In this document: one piece after another, positions 39,601 to 53,650 of the stretch
Position numbering within the stretch: the first letter of the stretch is position 1
Layout of the letters: each line of letters begins with the position of its first letter
DNA from: Chrysoperla carnea
Taxonomy: Eukaryota > Arthropoda > Insecta > Neuroptera > Chrysopidae
Direction: 5' to 3'
DNA: 64,000 nucleotides
Assembly (NCBI RefSeq): GCF_905475395.1
Contig: NW_025408252.1
Location: forward strand, 124,001 to 188,000
Translations under genes and position numbers: made by a program
Notes under the pieces: model-generated
Seen by the model: the letters and a program-made list of their open reading frames with translations, nothing else
Told to the model about the DNA's origin: nothing
Database searches by the model: none

Positions 39601-42240
39601 GAAAATTTTCAAAAAATGTTTTTTCTATCGAAAAATGTCAAATTTGATCATTTTTGGCTTATTTATACTTAGTCCAGTCATAAACAACCTCTATGTATAC
39701 ATTTTGACTTATTTGGATCAAAATTGCAATGATTTGTATAGTCATGAGTCTCTTGTTGAAAAATCGAAAATTTTCAAAAAATGTTTTTCCTATCGAAAAA
39801 TGTCAAATTTGATCATTTTTGGCTTATTTATACTTAGTCCAGTCATAAACGACCTCTATGTATACATTTTGACTCATTTGGATCAAAATTGCAATGATTT
39901 GTATAGTCATGAGTCTCTTGTTGAAAAATCGAAAATTTTCAAAAAATGTTTTTTCTATCGAAAAATGTCAAATTTGATCATTTTTGGGTTATTTATACTT
40001 AGTCCAGTCATAAACAACCTCTATGTATACATTTTGACTTATTTGGATCAAAATTGCAATGATTTGTATAGTCATGAGTCACTTGTTGAAAAATCGAAAA
40101 TTTTCAAAAAATGTTTTTTCTATCGAAAAATGTCAAATTTGATCATTTTTGGCTTATTTATACTTAGTCCAGTCATAAACAACCTCTATGTATACATTTT
40201 GACTTATTTGGATCAAAATTGCAATGATTTGTATAGTCATGAGTCTCTTCTTAAAAAATCGAAAATTTTCAAAAAATGTTTTTCCTATCGAAAAATGTCA
40301 AATTTGATTATTTTTGGCTTATTTATACTTAGTCCAGTCATAAACGACCTCTATGTATACATTTTGACTTATTTGGATCAAAATTGCAATGATTTGTATA
40401 GTCATGACTCTCTTGTTGAAAAATCGAAAATTTTCAAAAAATGTTTTTTCTATCGAAAAATGTCAAATTTGATCATTTTTGGCTCATTTATACTTAGTCC
40501 AGTCATAAACAACCTCTATGTATACATTTTGACTTATTTGGATCAAAATTGCAATGATTTGTATAGTCATGAGTTTCTTCTTGAAAAATCGAAAATTTTC
40601 AAAAAATGTTTTTCCTATCGAAAAATGTCAAATTTGATCATTTTTGGCTTATTTATACTTAGTCCAGTCATAAACGACCTCTATGTATACATTTTGACTT
40701 ATTTGGATTAAAATTGCAATGATTTGTATAGTCATGACTCTCTTGTTGAAAAATCGAAAATTTTCAAAAAATGTTTTTTCTATCGAAAAATGTCAAATTT
40801 GATCATTTTTGGCTCATTTATACTTAGTCCAGTCATAAACGACCTCTATGTATACATTTTGACTTATTTGGATCAAAATTGCAATGATTTGTATAGTCAT
40901 GAGTCTCTTGTTGAAAAATCGAAAATTTTCAAAAAATGTTTTTTCTATCGAAAAATGTCAAATTTGATCGTTTTTGGCTTATTTATACTTAGTCCAGTCA
41001 TAAACAACCTCTATGTATACATTTTGACTTATTTGGATCAAAATTGCAATGATTTGTATAGTCATGAGTCTCTTGTTGAAAAATAGAAAATTTTCAAAAA
41101 ATGTTTTTCCTATCGAAAAATGTCAAATTTGATCATTTTTGGCTTATTTATACTTAGTCCAGTCATAAACGACCTCTATGTATACATTTTGACTCATTTG
41201 GATCAAAATTGCAATGATTTGTATAGTCATGAGTCTCTTGTTGAAAAATCGAAAATTTTCAAAAAATGTTTTTTCTATCGAAAAATGTCAAATTTGATCA
41301 TTTTTGGGTTATTTATACTTAGTCCAGTCATAAACAACCTCTATGTATACATTTTGACTTATTTGGATCAAAATTGCAATGATTTGTATAGTCATGAGTC
41401 ACTTGTTGAAAAATCGAAAATTTTCAAAAAATGTTTTTTCTATCGAAAAATGTCAAATTTGATCATTTTTGGCTTATTTATACTTAGTCCAGTCATAAAC
41501 AACCTCTATGTATACATTTTGACTTATTTGGATCAAAATTGCAATGATTTGTATAGTCATGAGTCTCTTCTTAAAAAATCGAAAATTTTCAAAAAATGTT
41601 TTTCCTATCGAAAAATGTCAAATTTGATTATTTTTGGCTTATTTATACTTAGTCCAGTCATAAACGACCTCTATGTATACATTTTGACTTATTTGGATCA
41701 AAATTGCAATGATTTGTATAGTCATGACTCTCTTGTTGAAAAATCGAAAATTTTCAAAAAATGTTTTTTCTATCGAAAAATGTCAAATTTGATCATTTTT
41801 GGCTCATTTATACTTAGTCCAGTCATAAACAACCTCTATGTATACATTTTGACTTATTTGGATCAAAATTGCAATGATTTGTATAGTCATGAGTCTCTTC
41901 TTGAAAAATCGAAAATTTTCAAAAAATGTTTTTCCTATCGAAAAATGTCAAATTTGATCATTTTTGGCTTATTTATACTTAGTCCAGTCATAAACGACCT
42001 CTATGTATACATTTTGACTTATTTGGATTAAAATTGCAATGATTTGTATAGTCATGACTCTCTTGTTGAAAAATCGAAAATTTTCAAAAAATGTTTTTTC
42101 TATCGAAAAATGTCAAATTTGATCATTTTTGGCTCATTTATACTTAGTCCAGTCATAAACGACCTCTATGTATACATTTTGACTTATTTGGATCAAAATT
42201 GCAATGATTTGTATAGTCATGAGTCTCTTGTTGAAAAATC
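39601..42240. repeat. Eight-unit (1320-bp) higher-order repeat, two tandem copies
   Basis: The lines from 39601 and from 40921 are nearly identical for 1320 bp, with only isolated substitutions (for example GATCG at 40970 and AAATAGAAAA at 41084). A GAGTCACTTG unit marks each copy at 40076 and 41396. A third copy follows further right, with the marker at about 44367 and the block near 43960-45300. This is the clearest higher-order repeat in the window. Confidence 0.85.
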
Positions 42241-45200
42241 GAAAATTTTCAAAAAATGTTTTTTCTATCGAAAAATGTCAAATTTGATCATTTTTGGCTT
42301 ATTTATACTTAGTCGAGTCATAAACGACCTCTATGTATACATTTTGACTTATTTGGAACAAAATTTCAATGATTTGTATAGTCATGACTCTCTTGTTGAA
42401 AAATCGAAAATTTTCAAAAAATATTTTTTCTATCGAAAAATGTCAAATTTGATCATTTTTATCTTATTTATACTTAGTCCAGTCATAAACGACCTCTATG
42501 TATACATTTTGACTTATTAGGATCAAAATTGCAATGATTTGTATAGTCATGAGTCTCTTGTTGAAAAATCGAAAATTTTCAAAAAATGTTTTTTCTATCG
42601 AAAAATGTCAAATTTGATCATTTTTGGCTTATTTGTACTTAGTCCAGTCAAAAACGACCTCTATGTATACATTTTGACTTATTTGGATCAAAATTGCAAT
42701 GATTTGTATAGTCATGACTCTCTTGTTGAAAAATCGAAAATTTTCAAAAAATGTTTTTTTCTATCGAAAAATGACAAATTTGATCATTTTTGGCTTATTT
42801 ATACTTAGTCCAGTCATAAACAACCTCTATGTATACATTTTGACTTATTTGGATCAAAATTGCAATGATTTGTATAGTCATGAGTCTCTTCTTGAAAAAT
42901 CGAAAATTTTCAAAAAATGTTTTTCCTATCGAAAAATGTCAAATTGGATCATTTTTGGCTTATTTATACTTAGTCCAGTCATAAACGACCTCTATGTATA
43001 CATTTTGACTTATTTGGATCAAAATTGCAATGATTTGTATAGTCATGAGTCTCTTGTTGAAAAATCGAATATTTTCAAAAAATGTTTTTTCTATCGAAAA
43101 ATGTCAAATTTGATCATTTTTGGCTTATTTATACTTAGTCCAGTCATAAAACACCTCTATGTATACATTTTGACTTATTTGGATCAAAATTGCAATGATT
43201 TGTATAGTCATGACTCTCTTGTTGAAAAATCGAAAATTTTCAAAAAATGTTTTTTCTATCGAAAAATGTCAAATTTGATCATTTTTGGCTTATTTATACT
43301 TAGTCCAGTCATAAACAACCTCTATGTATACATTTTGACTTATTTGGATCAAAATTGCAATGATTTGTATAGTCATGAGTCTCTTCTTGAAAAATCGAAA
43401 ATTTTCAAAAAATGTTTTTCCTATCGAAAAATGTCAAATTTGATCATTTTTGGCTTATTTATACTTAGTCCAGTCATAAACGACCTCTATGTATACATTT
43501 TGACTTATTTGGATCAAAATTGCAATGATTTGTATAGTCATGACTCTCTTGTTGAAAAATCGAAAATTTTCAAAAAATGTTTTTTCTATCGAAAAATGTC
43601 AAATTTGATCAGTTTTGGCTCATTTATACTTAGTCCAGTCATAAACGACCTCTTTGTATACATTTTGACTTATTTTGATCAAAATTGCAATGATTTGTAT
43701 ACTCATGAGTCTCTTGTTAAAAAATCGAAAATTTTCAAAAAATGTTTTTCCTATCGAAAAATGTCAAATTTGATCATTTTTGGCTTATTTATACTTAGTC
43801 CAGTCATAAACGACCTCTATGTATACATTTTGACTTATTTGGATCAAAATTGCAATGATTTGTATAGTCATGACTCTCTTGTTGAAAAATCGAAAATTTT
43901 CAAAAAATGTTTTTTCTATCGAAAAATGTCAAATTTGATCATTTTTGGCTTATTTATACTTAGTCCAGTCATAAACGACCTCTATGTATACATTTTGACC
44001 TATTTGGATCAAAATTGCAATGATTTGTATAGTCATGAGTCTCTTGTTGAAAAATCGAAAATTTTCAAAAAATGTTTTTCCTATCGAAAAATGTCAAATT
44101 TGATCATTTTTGGCTTATTTATACTTAGTCCAGTCATAAACGACCTCTATGTATACATTTTGACTCATTTGGATCAAAATTGCAATGATTTGTATAGTCA
44201 TGAGTCTCTTGTTGAAAAATCGAAAATTTTCAAAAAATGTTTTTTCTATCGAAAAATGTCAAATTTGATCATTTTTGGGTTATTTATACTTAGTCCAGTC
44301 ATAAACAACCTCTATGTATACATTTTGACTTATTTGGATCAAAATTGCAATGATTTGTATAGTCATGAGTCACTTGTTGAAAAATCGAAAATTTTCAAAA
44401 AATGTTTTTTCTATCGAAAAATGTCAAATTTGATCATTTTTGGCTTATTTATACTTAGTCCAGTCATAAACAACCTCTATGTATACATTTTGACTTATTT
44501 GGATCAAAATTGCAATGATTTGTATAGTCATGAGTCTCTTCTTAAAAAATCGAAAATTTTCAAAAAATGTTTTTCCTATCGAAAAATGTCAAATTTGATC
44601 ATTTTTGGCTTATTTATACTTAGTCCAGTCATAAACGACCTCTATGTATACATTTTGACTTATTTGGATCAAAATTGCAATGATTTGTATAGTCATGACT
44701 CTCTTGTTGAAAAATCGAAAATTTTCAAAAAATGTTTTTTCTATCGAAAAATGTCAAATTTGATCATTTTTGGCTCATTTATACTTAGTCCAGTCATAAA
44801 CAACCTCTATGTATACATTTTGACTTATTTGGATCAAAATTGCAATGATTTGTATAGTCATGAGTCTCTTCTTGAAAAATCGAAAATTTTCAAAAAATGT
44901 TTTTCCTATCGAAAAATGTCAAATTTGATCATTTTTGGCTTATTTATACTTAGTCCAGTCATAAACGACCTCTATGTATACATTTTGACTTATTTGGATT
45001 AAAATTGCAATGATTTGTATAGTCATGACTCTCTTGTTGAAAAATCGAAAATTTTCAAAAAATGTTTTTTCTATCGAAAAATGTCAAATTTGATCATTTT
45101 TGGCTCATTTATACTTAGTCCAGTCATAAACGACCTCTATGTATACATTTTGACTTATTTGGATCAAAATTGCAATGATTTGTATAGTCATGAGTCTCTT

Positions 45201-48200
45201 GTTGAAAAATCGAAAATTTTCAAAAAATGTTTTTTCTATCGAAAAATGTCAAATTTGATCGTTTTTGGCTTATTTATACGTAGTCCAGTCATAAACGACC
45301 TCTATGTATACATTTTGACTTATTTGGATCAAAATTGCAATGATTTGTGTAGTCATGACTCTCTTGTTGAAAAATCGAAAATTTTCAAAAAATGTTTTTT
45401 CTATCGAAAAATGTCAAATTTGATCATTTTTGGCTTATTTATACTTAGTCGAGTCATAAACGACCTCTATGTATACATTTTGACTTATTTGGAACAAAAT
45501 TTCAATGATTTGTATAGTAATGACTCTCTTGTTGAAAAATCGAAAATTTTCAAAAAATATTTTTTCTATCGAAAAATGTCAAATTTGATCATTTTTATCT
45601 TATTTATACTTAGTCCAGTCATAAACGACCTCTATGTATACATTTTGACTTATTAGGATCAAAATTGCAATGATTTGTATAGTCATGAGTCTCTTGTTGA
45701 AAAATCGAAAATTTTCAAAAAATGTTTTTTCTATCGAAAAATGTCAAATTTGATCATTTTTGGCTTATTTGTACTTAGTCCAGTCAAAAACGACCTCTAT
45801 GTATACATTTTGACTTATTTGGATCAAAATTGCAATGATTTGTATAGTCATGACTCTCTTGTTGAAAAATCGAAAATTTTCAAAAAATGTTTTTTCTATC
45901 GAAAAATGACAAATTTGATCATTTTTGGCTTATTTATACTTAGTCCAGTCATAAACAACCTCTATGTATACATTTTGACTTATTTGGATCAAAATTGCAA
46001 TGATTTGTATAGTCATGAGTCTCTTCTTGAAAAATCGAAAATTTTCAAAAAATGTTTTTCCTATCGAAAAATGTCAAATTGGATCATTTTTGGCTTATTT
46101 ATACTTAGTCCAGTCATAAACGACCTCTATGTATACATTTTGACTTATTTGGATCAAAATTGCAATGATTTGTATAGTCATGAGTCTCTTGTTGAAAAAT
46201 CGAATATTTTCAAAAAATGTTTTTCCTATCGAAAAATGTCAAATTTGATCATTTTTGGCTTATTTATACTTAGTCCAGTCATAAACGACCTCTATGTATA
46301 CATTTTGACTTATTTGGATCAAAATTGCAATGATTTGTATAGTCATGACTCTCTTGTTGAAAAATCGAAAATTTTCAAAAAATGTTTTTTCTATCGAAAA
46401 ATGTCAAATTTGATCATTTTTGGCTTATTTATACTTAGTCTAGTCATAAACGACCTCTATGTATACATTTTGACCTATTTGGATCAAAATTGCAATGATT
46501 TGTATAGTCATGAGTCTCTTGTTGAAAAATCGAAAATTTTCAAAAAATGTTTTTTCCTATCGAAAAATGTCAAATTTGATCATTTTTGGCTTATTTATAC
46601 TTAGTCCAGTCATAAACGACCTCTTTGTATACATTTTGACTTATTTGGATCAAAATTGCAATGATTGGTATAGTCATGAGTCTCTTGTTGAAAAATCGAA
46701 AATTTTCAAAAAATGTTTTTTCTATCGAAAAATGTCAAATTTGATCATTTTTGGGTTATTTATACTTAGTCCAGTCATAAACAACCTCTATGTATACATT
46801 TTGACTTATTTGGATCAAAATTGCAATGATTTGTATAGTCATGAGTCACTTGTTGAAAAATCGAAAATTTTCAAAAAATGTTTTTTCTATCGAAAAATGT
46901 CAAATTTGATCATTTTTGGCTTATTTATACTTAGTCCAGTCATAAACAACCTCTATGTATACATTTTGACTTATTTGGATCAAAATTGCAATGATTTGTA
47001 TAGTCATGAGTCTCTTCTTGAAAAATCGAAAATTTTCAAAAATGTTTTTCCTATCGAAAAACGTCAAATTTGATCATTTTTGGCTTATTTATACTTAGTC
47101 CAGTCATAAACGACCTCTATGTATACATTTTGACTTATTTGGATCATAATTGCAATGATTTGTATAGTCATGACTCTCTTGTTGAAAAATCGAAAATTTT
47201 CAAAAAATGTTTTTTCTATCGAAAAATGTCAAATTTGATCATTTTTGGCTTAATTATACTTAGTCCAGTCAAAAACGACCTCTTTGTATACATTTTGACT
47301 TATTTGGATAAAAATTTCAATGATTTGTATAGTCATGACTCTCTTGTTGAAAAATCGAAAATTTTCAAAAAATGTTTTTTCTATCGAAAAATGTCAATTT
47401 GATCATTTTTGGCTCATTTATACTTAGTCCAGTCATAAACAACCTCTATGTATACATTTTGACTTATTTGGATCAAAATTGCAATGATTTTGTATAGTCA
47501 TGAGTCTCTTCTTGAAAAATCGAAAATTTTCAAAAATGTTTTTCCTATCGAAAAATGTCAAATTTGATCATTTTTGGCTTATTTATACTTAGGTCCAGTC
47601 ATAAACGACCTCTATGTATACATTTTGACTTATTTGGATTAAAATTGCAATGATTTGTATAGTCATGACTCTCTTGTTGAAAAATCGAAAATTTTCAAAA
47701 AATGTTTTTTTCTATCGAAAAATGTCAAATTTGATCATTTTTGGCTCATTTATACTTAGTCCAGTCATAAACGACCTCTATGTATACATTTTGACTTATT
47801 TGGATCAAAATTGCAATGATTTGTATAGTCATGAGTCTCTTGTTGAAAAATCGAAAATTTTCAAAAAATGTTTTTTCTATCGAAAAATGTCAAATTTGAT
47901 CCTTTTTGGCTTATTTATACGTAGTCCAGTCATAAACGACCTCTATGTATACATTTTGACTTATTTGGATCAAAATTGCAATGATTTGTGTAGTCATGAC
48001 TCTCTTGTTGAAAAATCGAAAATTTTCAAAAAATGTTTTTTCTATCGAAAAATGTCAAATTTGATCATTTTTGGCTTATTTATACTTAGTCGAGTCATAA
48101 ACGACCTCTATGTATACATTTTGACTTATTTGGAACAAAATTTCAATGATTTGTATAGTCATGACTCTCTTGTTGAAAAATCGAAAATTTTCAAAAAATA

Positions 48201-49371
48201 TTTTTTCTATCGAAAAATGTCAAATTTGATCATTTTTATCTTATTTATACTTAGTCCAGTCATAAACGACCTCTATGTATACATTTTGACTTATTAGGAT
48301 CAAAATTGCAATGATTTGTATAGTCATGAGTCTCTTGTTGAAAAATCGAAAATTTTCAAAAAATGTTTTTTTCTATCGAAAAATGTCAAATTTGATCATT
48401 TTTGGCTTATTTGTACTTAGTCCAGTCAAAAACGACCTCTATGTATACATTTTGACTTATTTGGATCAAAATTTCAATGACTTGTATAGTCATGACTCTC
48501 TTGTTGAAAAATCAAAATTTTCAAAAAATGTTTTTTCTATCGAAAAATGGCAAATTTGATCATTTTTGGCTTAATTATACTTAGTCCAGTCAAAAACGAC
48601 CTCTTTGTATACATTTTGACTTATTTGGATAAAAATTTCAATGATTTGTATAGTCATGAGTCTCTTGTTGAAAAATCGATAATTTTCAAAAAATATTTTT
48701 TCTATCGAAAAATGTCAAATTTGATCATTTTTGGCTTATTTATACTTAGTCCAGTCATAAACGACCTCTATGTATACATTTTGACTTATTTGGATCAAAA
48801 TTGCAATGATTTGTATAGTCATGAGTCTCTTGTTGAAAAATCGAAAATTTTCAAAAAATGTTTTTTCTATCGAAAAATGACAAATTTGATCATTTTTGGC
48901 TTATTTATACTTAGTCCAGTCATAAACAACCTCTATGTATACATTTTGACTTATTTGGATCAAAATTGCAATGATTTGTATAGTCATGAGTCTCTTCTTG
49001 AAAAATCGAAAATTTTCAAAAAATGTTTTTCCTATCGAAAAATGTCAAATTGGATCATTTTTGGCTTATTTATACTTAGTCCAGTCATAAACGACCTCTA
49101 TGTATACATTTTGACTTATTTGGATCAAAATTGCAATGATTTGTATAGTCATGACTCTCTTGTTGAAAAATCGAAAATTTTCAAAAAATGTTTTTTCTAT
49201 CGAAAAATGTCAAATTTGATCATTTTTGGCTCATTTATACTTAGTCCAGTCATAAACGACCTCTATGTATACATTTTGACTTATTTGGATCAAAATTGCA
49301 ATGATTTGTATAGTCATGAGTCTCTTGTTGAAAAATCGAAAATTTTCAAAAAATGTTTTTTCTATCGAAAA

Positions 49372-49536
49372 ATGTCAAATTTGATCATTTTTGGCTTATT
49401 TATACTTAGTCCAGTCATAAACGACCTCTATGTATACATTTTGACTTATTTGGATCAAAATTGCAATGATTTGTATAGTCATGACTCTCTTGTTGAAAAA
49501 TCGAAAATTTTCAAAAAATGTTTTTTCTATCGAAAA
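49372..49536 (+). repeat. Representative near-consensus satellite unit
   Basis: The phase is chosen to begin at the ATG of the open frame. The unit contains palindromes TCAAATTTGA (49375-49384), ATGTATACAT (49430-49439), ATTGCAAT (49460-49467), AGTCATGACT (49477-49486) and GAAAATTTTC (49503-49512). On the minus strand, TATAAATA occupies 49404-49397. One forward frame is open for all 55 codons; the other two forward frames contain stops. Confidence 0.9.
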
Positions 49537-52309
49537 ATGTCAAATTTGATCAGTTTTGGCTCATTTATACTTAGTCCAGTCATAAACGACCTCTTTGTAT
49601 ACATTTTGACTTATTTTGATCAAAATTGCAATGATTTGTATAGTCATGAGTCTCTTGTTAAAAAATCGAAAATTTTCAATAAATGTTTTTCCTATCGAAA
49701 AATGTCAAATTTGATCATTTTTGGCTTATTTATACTTAGTCCAGTCATAAACGACCTCTATGTATACATTTTGACTTATTTGGATCAAAATTTCAATGAT
49801 TTGTATAGTCATGACTCTCTTGTAGAAAAATCGAAAATTTGCAAAAAATATTTTTTCTATCGAAAAATGTTAAATTTGCTCATTTTTGGCTTATTAATAC
49901 TTAGTCCAGTCATAAACGACCTCTATGTATACATTTTGACTTATTTGGATCAAAATTGCAATGATTTGTATAGTCATGACTCTCTTGTTGAAAAATCGAA
50001 AATTTTCAAAAAATGTTTTTTCTATCGAAAAATGTCAAATTTGATCATTTTTGGCTTATTTATACTTAGTCCAGTCATAAACGACCTCTATGTATACATT
50101 TTGACCTATTTGGATCAAAATTGCAATGATTTGTATAGTCATGAGTCTCTTGTTGAAAAATCGCAAATTTTCAAAAAATGTTTTTCCTATCGAAAAATGT
50201 CAAATTTGATCATTTTTGGCTTATTTATACTTAGTCCAGTCATAAACGACCTCTATGAATACATTTTGACTTATTTGGATCAAAATTGCAATGATTGGTA
50301 TAGTCATGAGTCTCTTGTTGAAAAATCGAAATTTTCAAAAAATGTTTTTTCTATCGAAAAATGTCAAATTTGATCATTTTTGGCTTATTTATACTTAGTC
50401 CAGTCATAAACAACCTCTATGTATACATTTTGACTTATTTGGATCAAAATTGCAATGATTTGTATAGTCATGAGTCACTTGTTGAAAAATCGAAAATTTT
50501 CAAAAAATGTTTTTTTTATCGAAAAATGTCAAATTTGATCATTTTTGGCATATTTATACTTATTCCAGTCATAAACAACCTCTATGTATACATTTTGACT
50601 TATTTGGATCAAAATTGCAATGATTTGTATAGTCATGAGTCTCTTCTTGAAAAATCGAAAATTTTCAAAAAATGTTTTTCCTATGGAAAAATGTCAAATT
50701 TGATCATTTTTGGCTTATTTGTACTTAGTCCAGTCATAAACGACCTCTATGTATACATTTTGACTTATTTGGATCAAAATTGCAATGATTTGTATAGTCA
50801 TGACTCTCTTGTTGAAAAATCGAAAATTTTCAAAAAATGTTTTTTCTATCGAAAAATGTCAAATTTGATCATTTTTGGCTCATTTATACTTAGTCCAGTC
50901 ATAAACGACCTCTTTGTATACATTTTGACTTATTTGGATCAAAATTGCAATGATTTGTATAGTCATGACTCTCTTGTTGAAAAATCGAAAATTTTCAAAA
51001 AATGTTTTTTCTATCGAAAAATGTCAAATTTGATCATTTTTGGCTCATTTATACTTAGTCAAGTCATAAACAACCTCTATGTATACATTTTGACTTATTT
51101 GGATCAAAATTGCAATGATTTGTATAGTCATGAGTCTCTTCTTGAAAAATCGAAAATTTTCAAAAAATGTTTTTCCTATCGAAAAATGTCAAATTTGATC
51201 ATTTTTGGCTTATTTATACTTAGTCCAGTCATAAACGACCTCTATGTATACATTTTGACTTATTTGGATCAAAATTGCAATGATTTGTATAGTCATGACT
51301 CTCTTGTTGAAAAATCGAAAATTTTCTAAAAATGTTTTTTCTATCGAAAAATGTCAAATTTGATCATTTTTGGCTCATTTATACTTAGTCCAGTCACAAA
51401 CGACCTCTAAGTATACATTTTGACTTATTTGGATCAAAATTGCAATGATTTGTATAGTCATGAATCTCTTGTTGAAAAATCGAAAATTTTCAAAAAATGT
51501 TTTTTCTATCGAAAAATGTCAAATTTGATCATTTTTGGCTTATTTATACTTAGTTCAGTCATAAACGACCTCTATGTATACATTTTGACTTATTTGGATC
51601 AAAATTGCAATGATTTGTATAGTCATGACTCTCTTGTTGAAAAATCGAAAATTTTCAAAAAATGTTTTTTCTATCGAAAAATGTCAAATTTGATCAGTTT
51701 TGGCTCATTTATACTTAGTCCAGTCATAAACGACCTCATTGTATACATTTTGACTTATTTTGATCAAAATTGCAATGATTTGTATAGTCATGAGTCTCTT
51801 GTTAAAAAATCGAAAATTTTCAAAAAATGTTTTTCCTATCGAAAAATGTCAAATTTGATCATTTTTTACTTATTTATACTTAGTCCAGTCATAAACGACC
51901 TCTTTGTATACATTTTGACTTATTTGGATCAAAATTTCAATGATTTGTATAGTCTTGACTCTCTTGTTGAAAAATCGAAAATTTGCAAAAAATATTTTTT
52001 CTATCGAAAAATGTCAAATTTGATCATTTTTGGCTTATTTATACTTAGTTCAGTCATAAACGACCTCTTTGTATACATTTTGACTTATTTGGATCAAAAT
52101 TTCAATGATTTGTATAGTCATGACTCTCTTGTTTAAAAATCGAAAATTTTCAAAAAATGTTTTTTCTATCGAAAAATGTCAAATTTGATCATTTTTGGCT
52201 TATTTATACTTAGTCCAGTCATAAACGACCTCTATGTATACATTTTGACTTATTTGGATCAAAATTGCAATGATTTGTTTAGTCATGAGTCTCTTGTTGA
52301 AAAATCGAA

Positions 52310-53650
52310 AATTTTCAAAAAATGATTTTTCTATCGAAAAATGTCAAATTTGATTATTTTTGGCCTATTTATACTTAGTCCAGTCATAAACGACTTCTTT
52401 GTATACATTTTGACTTATTTGGATCAAAATTTCAATGATTTGTATAGTCATGAGTCTTTTGTTGAAAAATCGAAAATTTTCAAAAAATGTTTTTTCTATC
52501 GAAAAATGTCAAATTTAATCATTTTTGGCTTATTTATACTTAGTCGAGTCATAAACGACCTCTATGTATACATTTTGACTTATTTGGATCAAAATCGCAA
52601 TGATTTGTATAGTCATGAGTCACTTGTTGAAAAATCGAAATTTTTCAAAAAATGTTTTTCCTATCGAAAAATGTCAAATTTGATCAGTTTTGGCTCATTT
52701 ATACTTAGTCCAGTCATAAACGACCTCATTGTATACATTTTGACTTATTTTGATCAAAATTGCAATGATTTGTATAGTCATGAGTCTCTTGTTAAAAAAT
52801 CGAAAATTTTCAAAAAATGTTTTTCCTATCGAAAAATGTCAAATTTGATCATTTTTGGCTTATTTATACTTAGTCCAGTCATAAACGACCTCTATGTATA
52901 CATTTTGACTTATTTGGATCAAAATTTCAATGATTTACATAGTCATGACTCTCTTGTAGAAAAATCGAAAATTTGCAAAAAATATTTTTTCTATCGAAAA
53001 ATGTTAAATTTGATCAGATTTGGCTTATTAATACTTAGTCCAGTCATAAACGACCTCTATGTATACATTTTGACTTATTTGGATCAAAATTGCAATGATT
53101 TGTATAGTCATGACTCCCTTGTTGAAAAATCGAAAATTTTCAAAAAATGTTTTTTCTATCGAAAAATGTCAAATTTGATCATTTTTGGCTTATTTATACT
53201 TAGTCCAGTCATAAACGACCTCTATGTATTCATTTTGACTTAATAGGATCAAAATTGCAATGATTTGTATAGTCATGAGTCTCTTGTTGAAAAATCGAAA
53301 ATTTTCAAAAAATGTTTTTTCTATCGAAAAATGTCAAATTTGATCATTTTTGGCTTATTTGTACTTAGTCCAGTCAAAAACGACCTCTATGTATACACTT
53401 TGACTTATTTGGATCAAAATTTGAATGATTTGTATAGTCATGACTCTCTTGTTGAAAAATCAAAATTTTCAAAAAATGTTTTTTCTATCGAAAAATGTCA
53501 AATTTGATCATTTTTGGCTCAATTATACTTAGTCCAGTCATAAACGACCTCTTTGTATACATTTTGACTTATTTGGATAAAAATTTTAATGATTTGTATA
53601 GTCATGAGTCTCTTGTTGAAAAATCGATAATTTTCAAAAAATATTTTTTC
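52310..53650. repeat. Satellite segmental duplication E, copy 1
   Basis: This segment matches 56110-57270. The offset is 3794 at the ACGACTTCTTTG unit (52391/56185) and 3628 at the TATACACTTTG unit (53392/57020), so one unit is missing from the second copy. Other shared markers are GATTTACATAG (52931/56725) and AAATTTGCAAAA (52972/56766). Confidence 0.75.
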
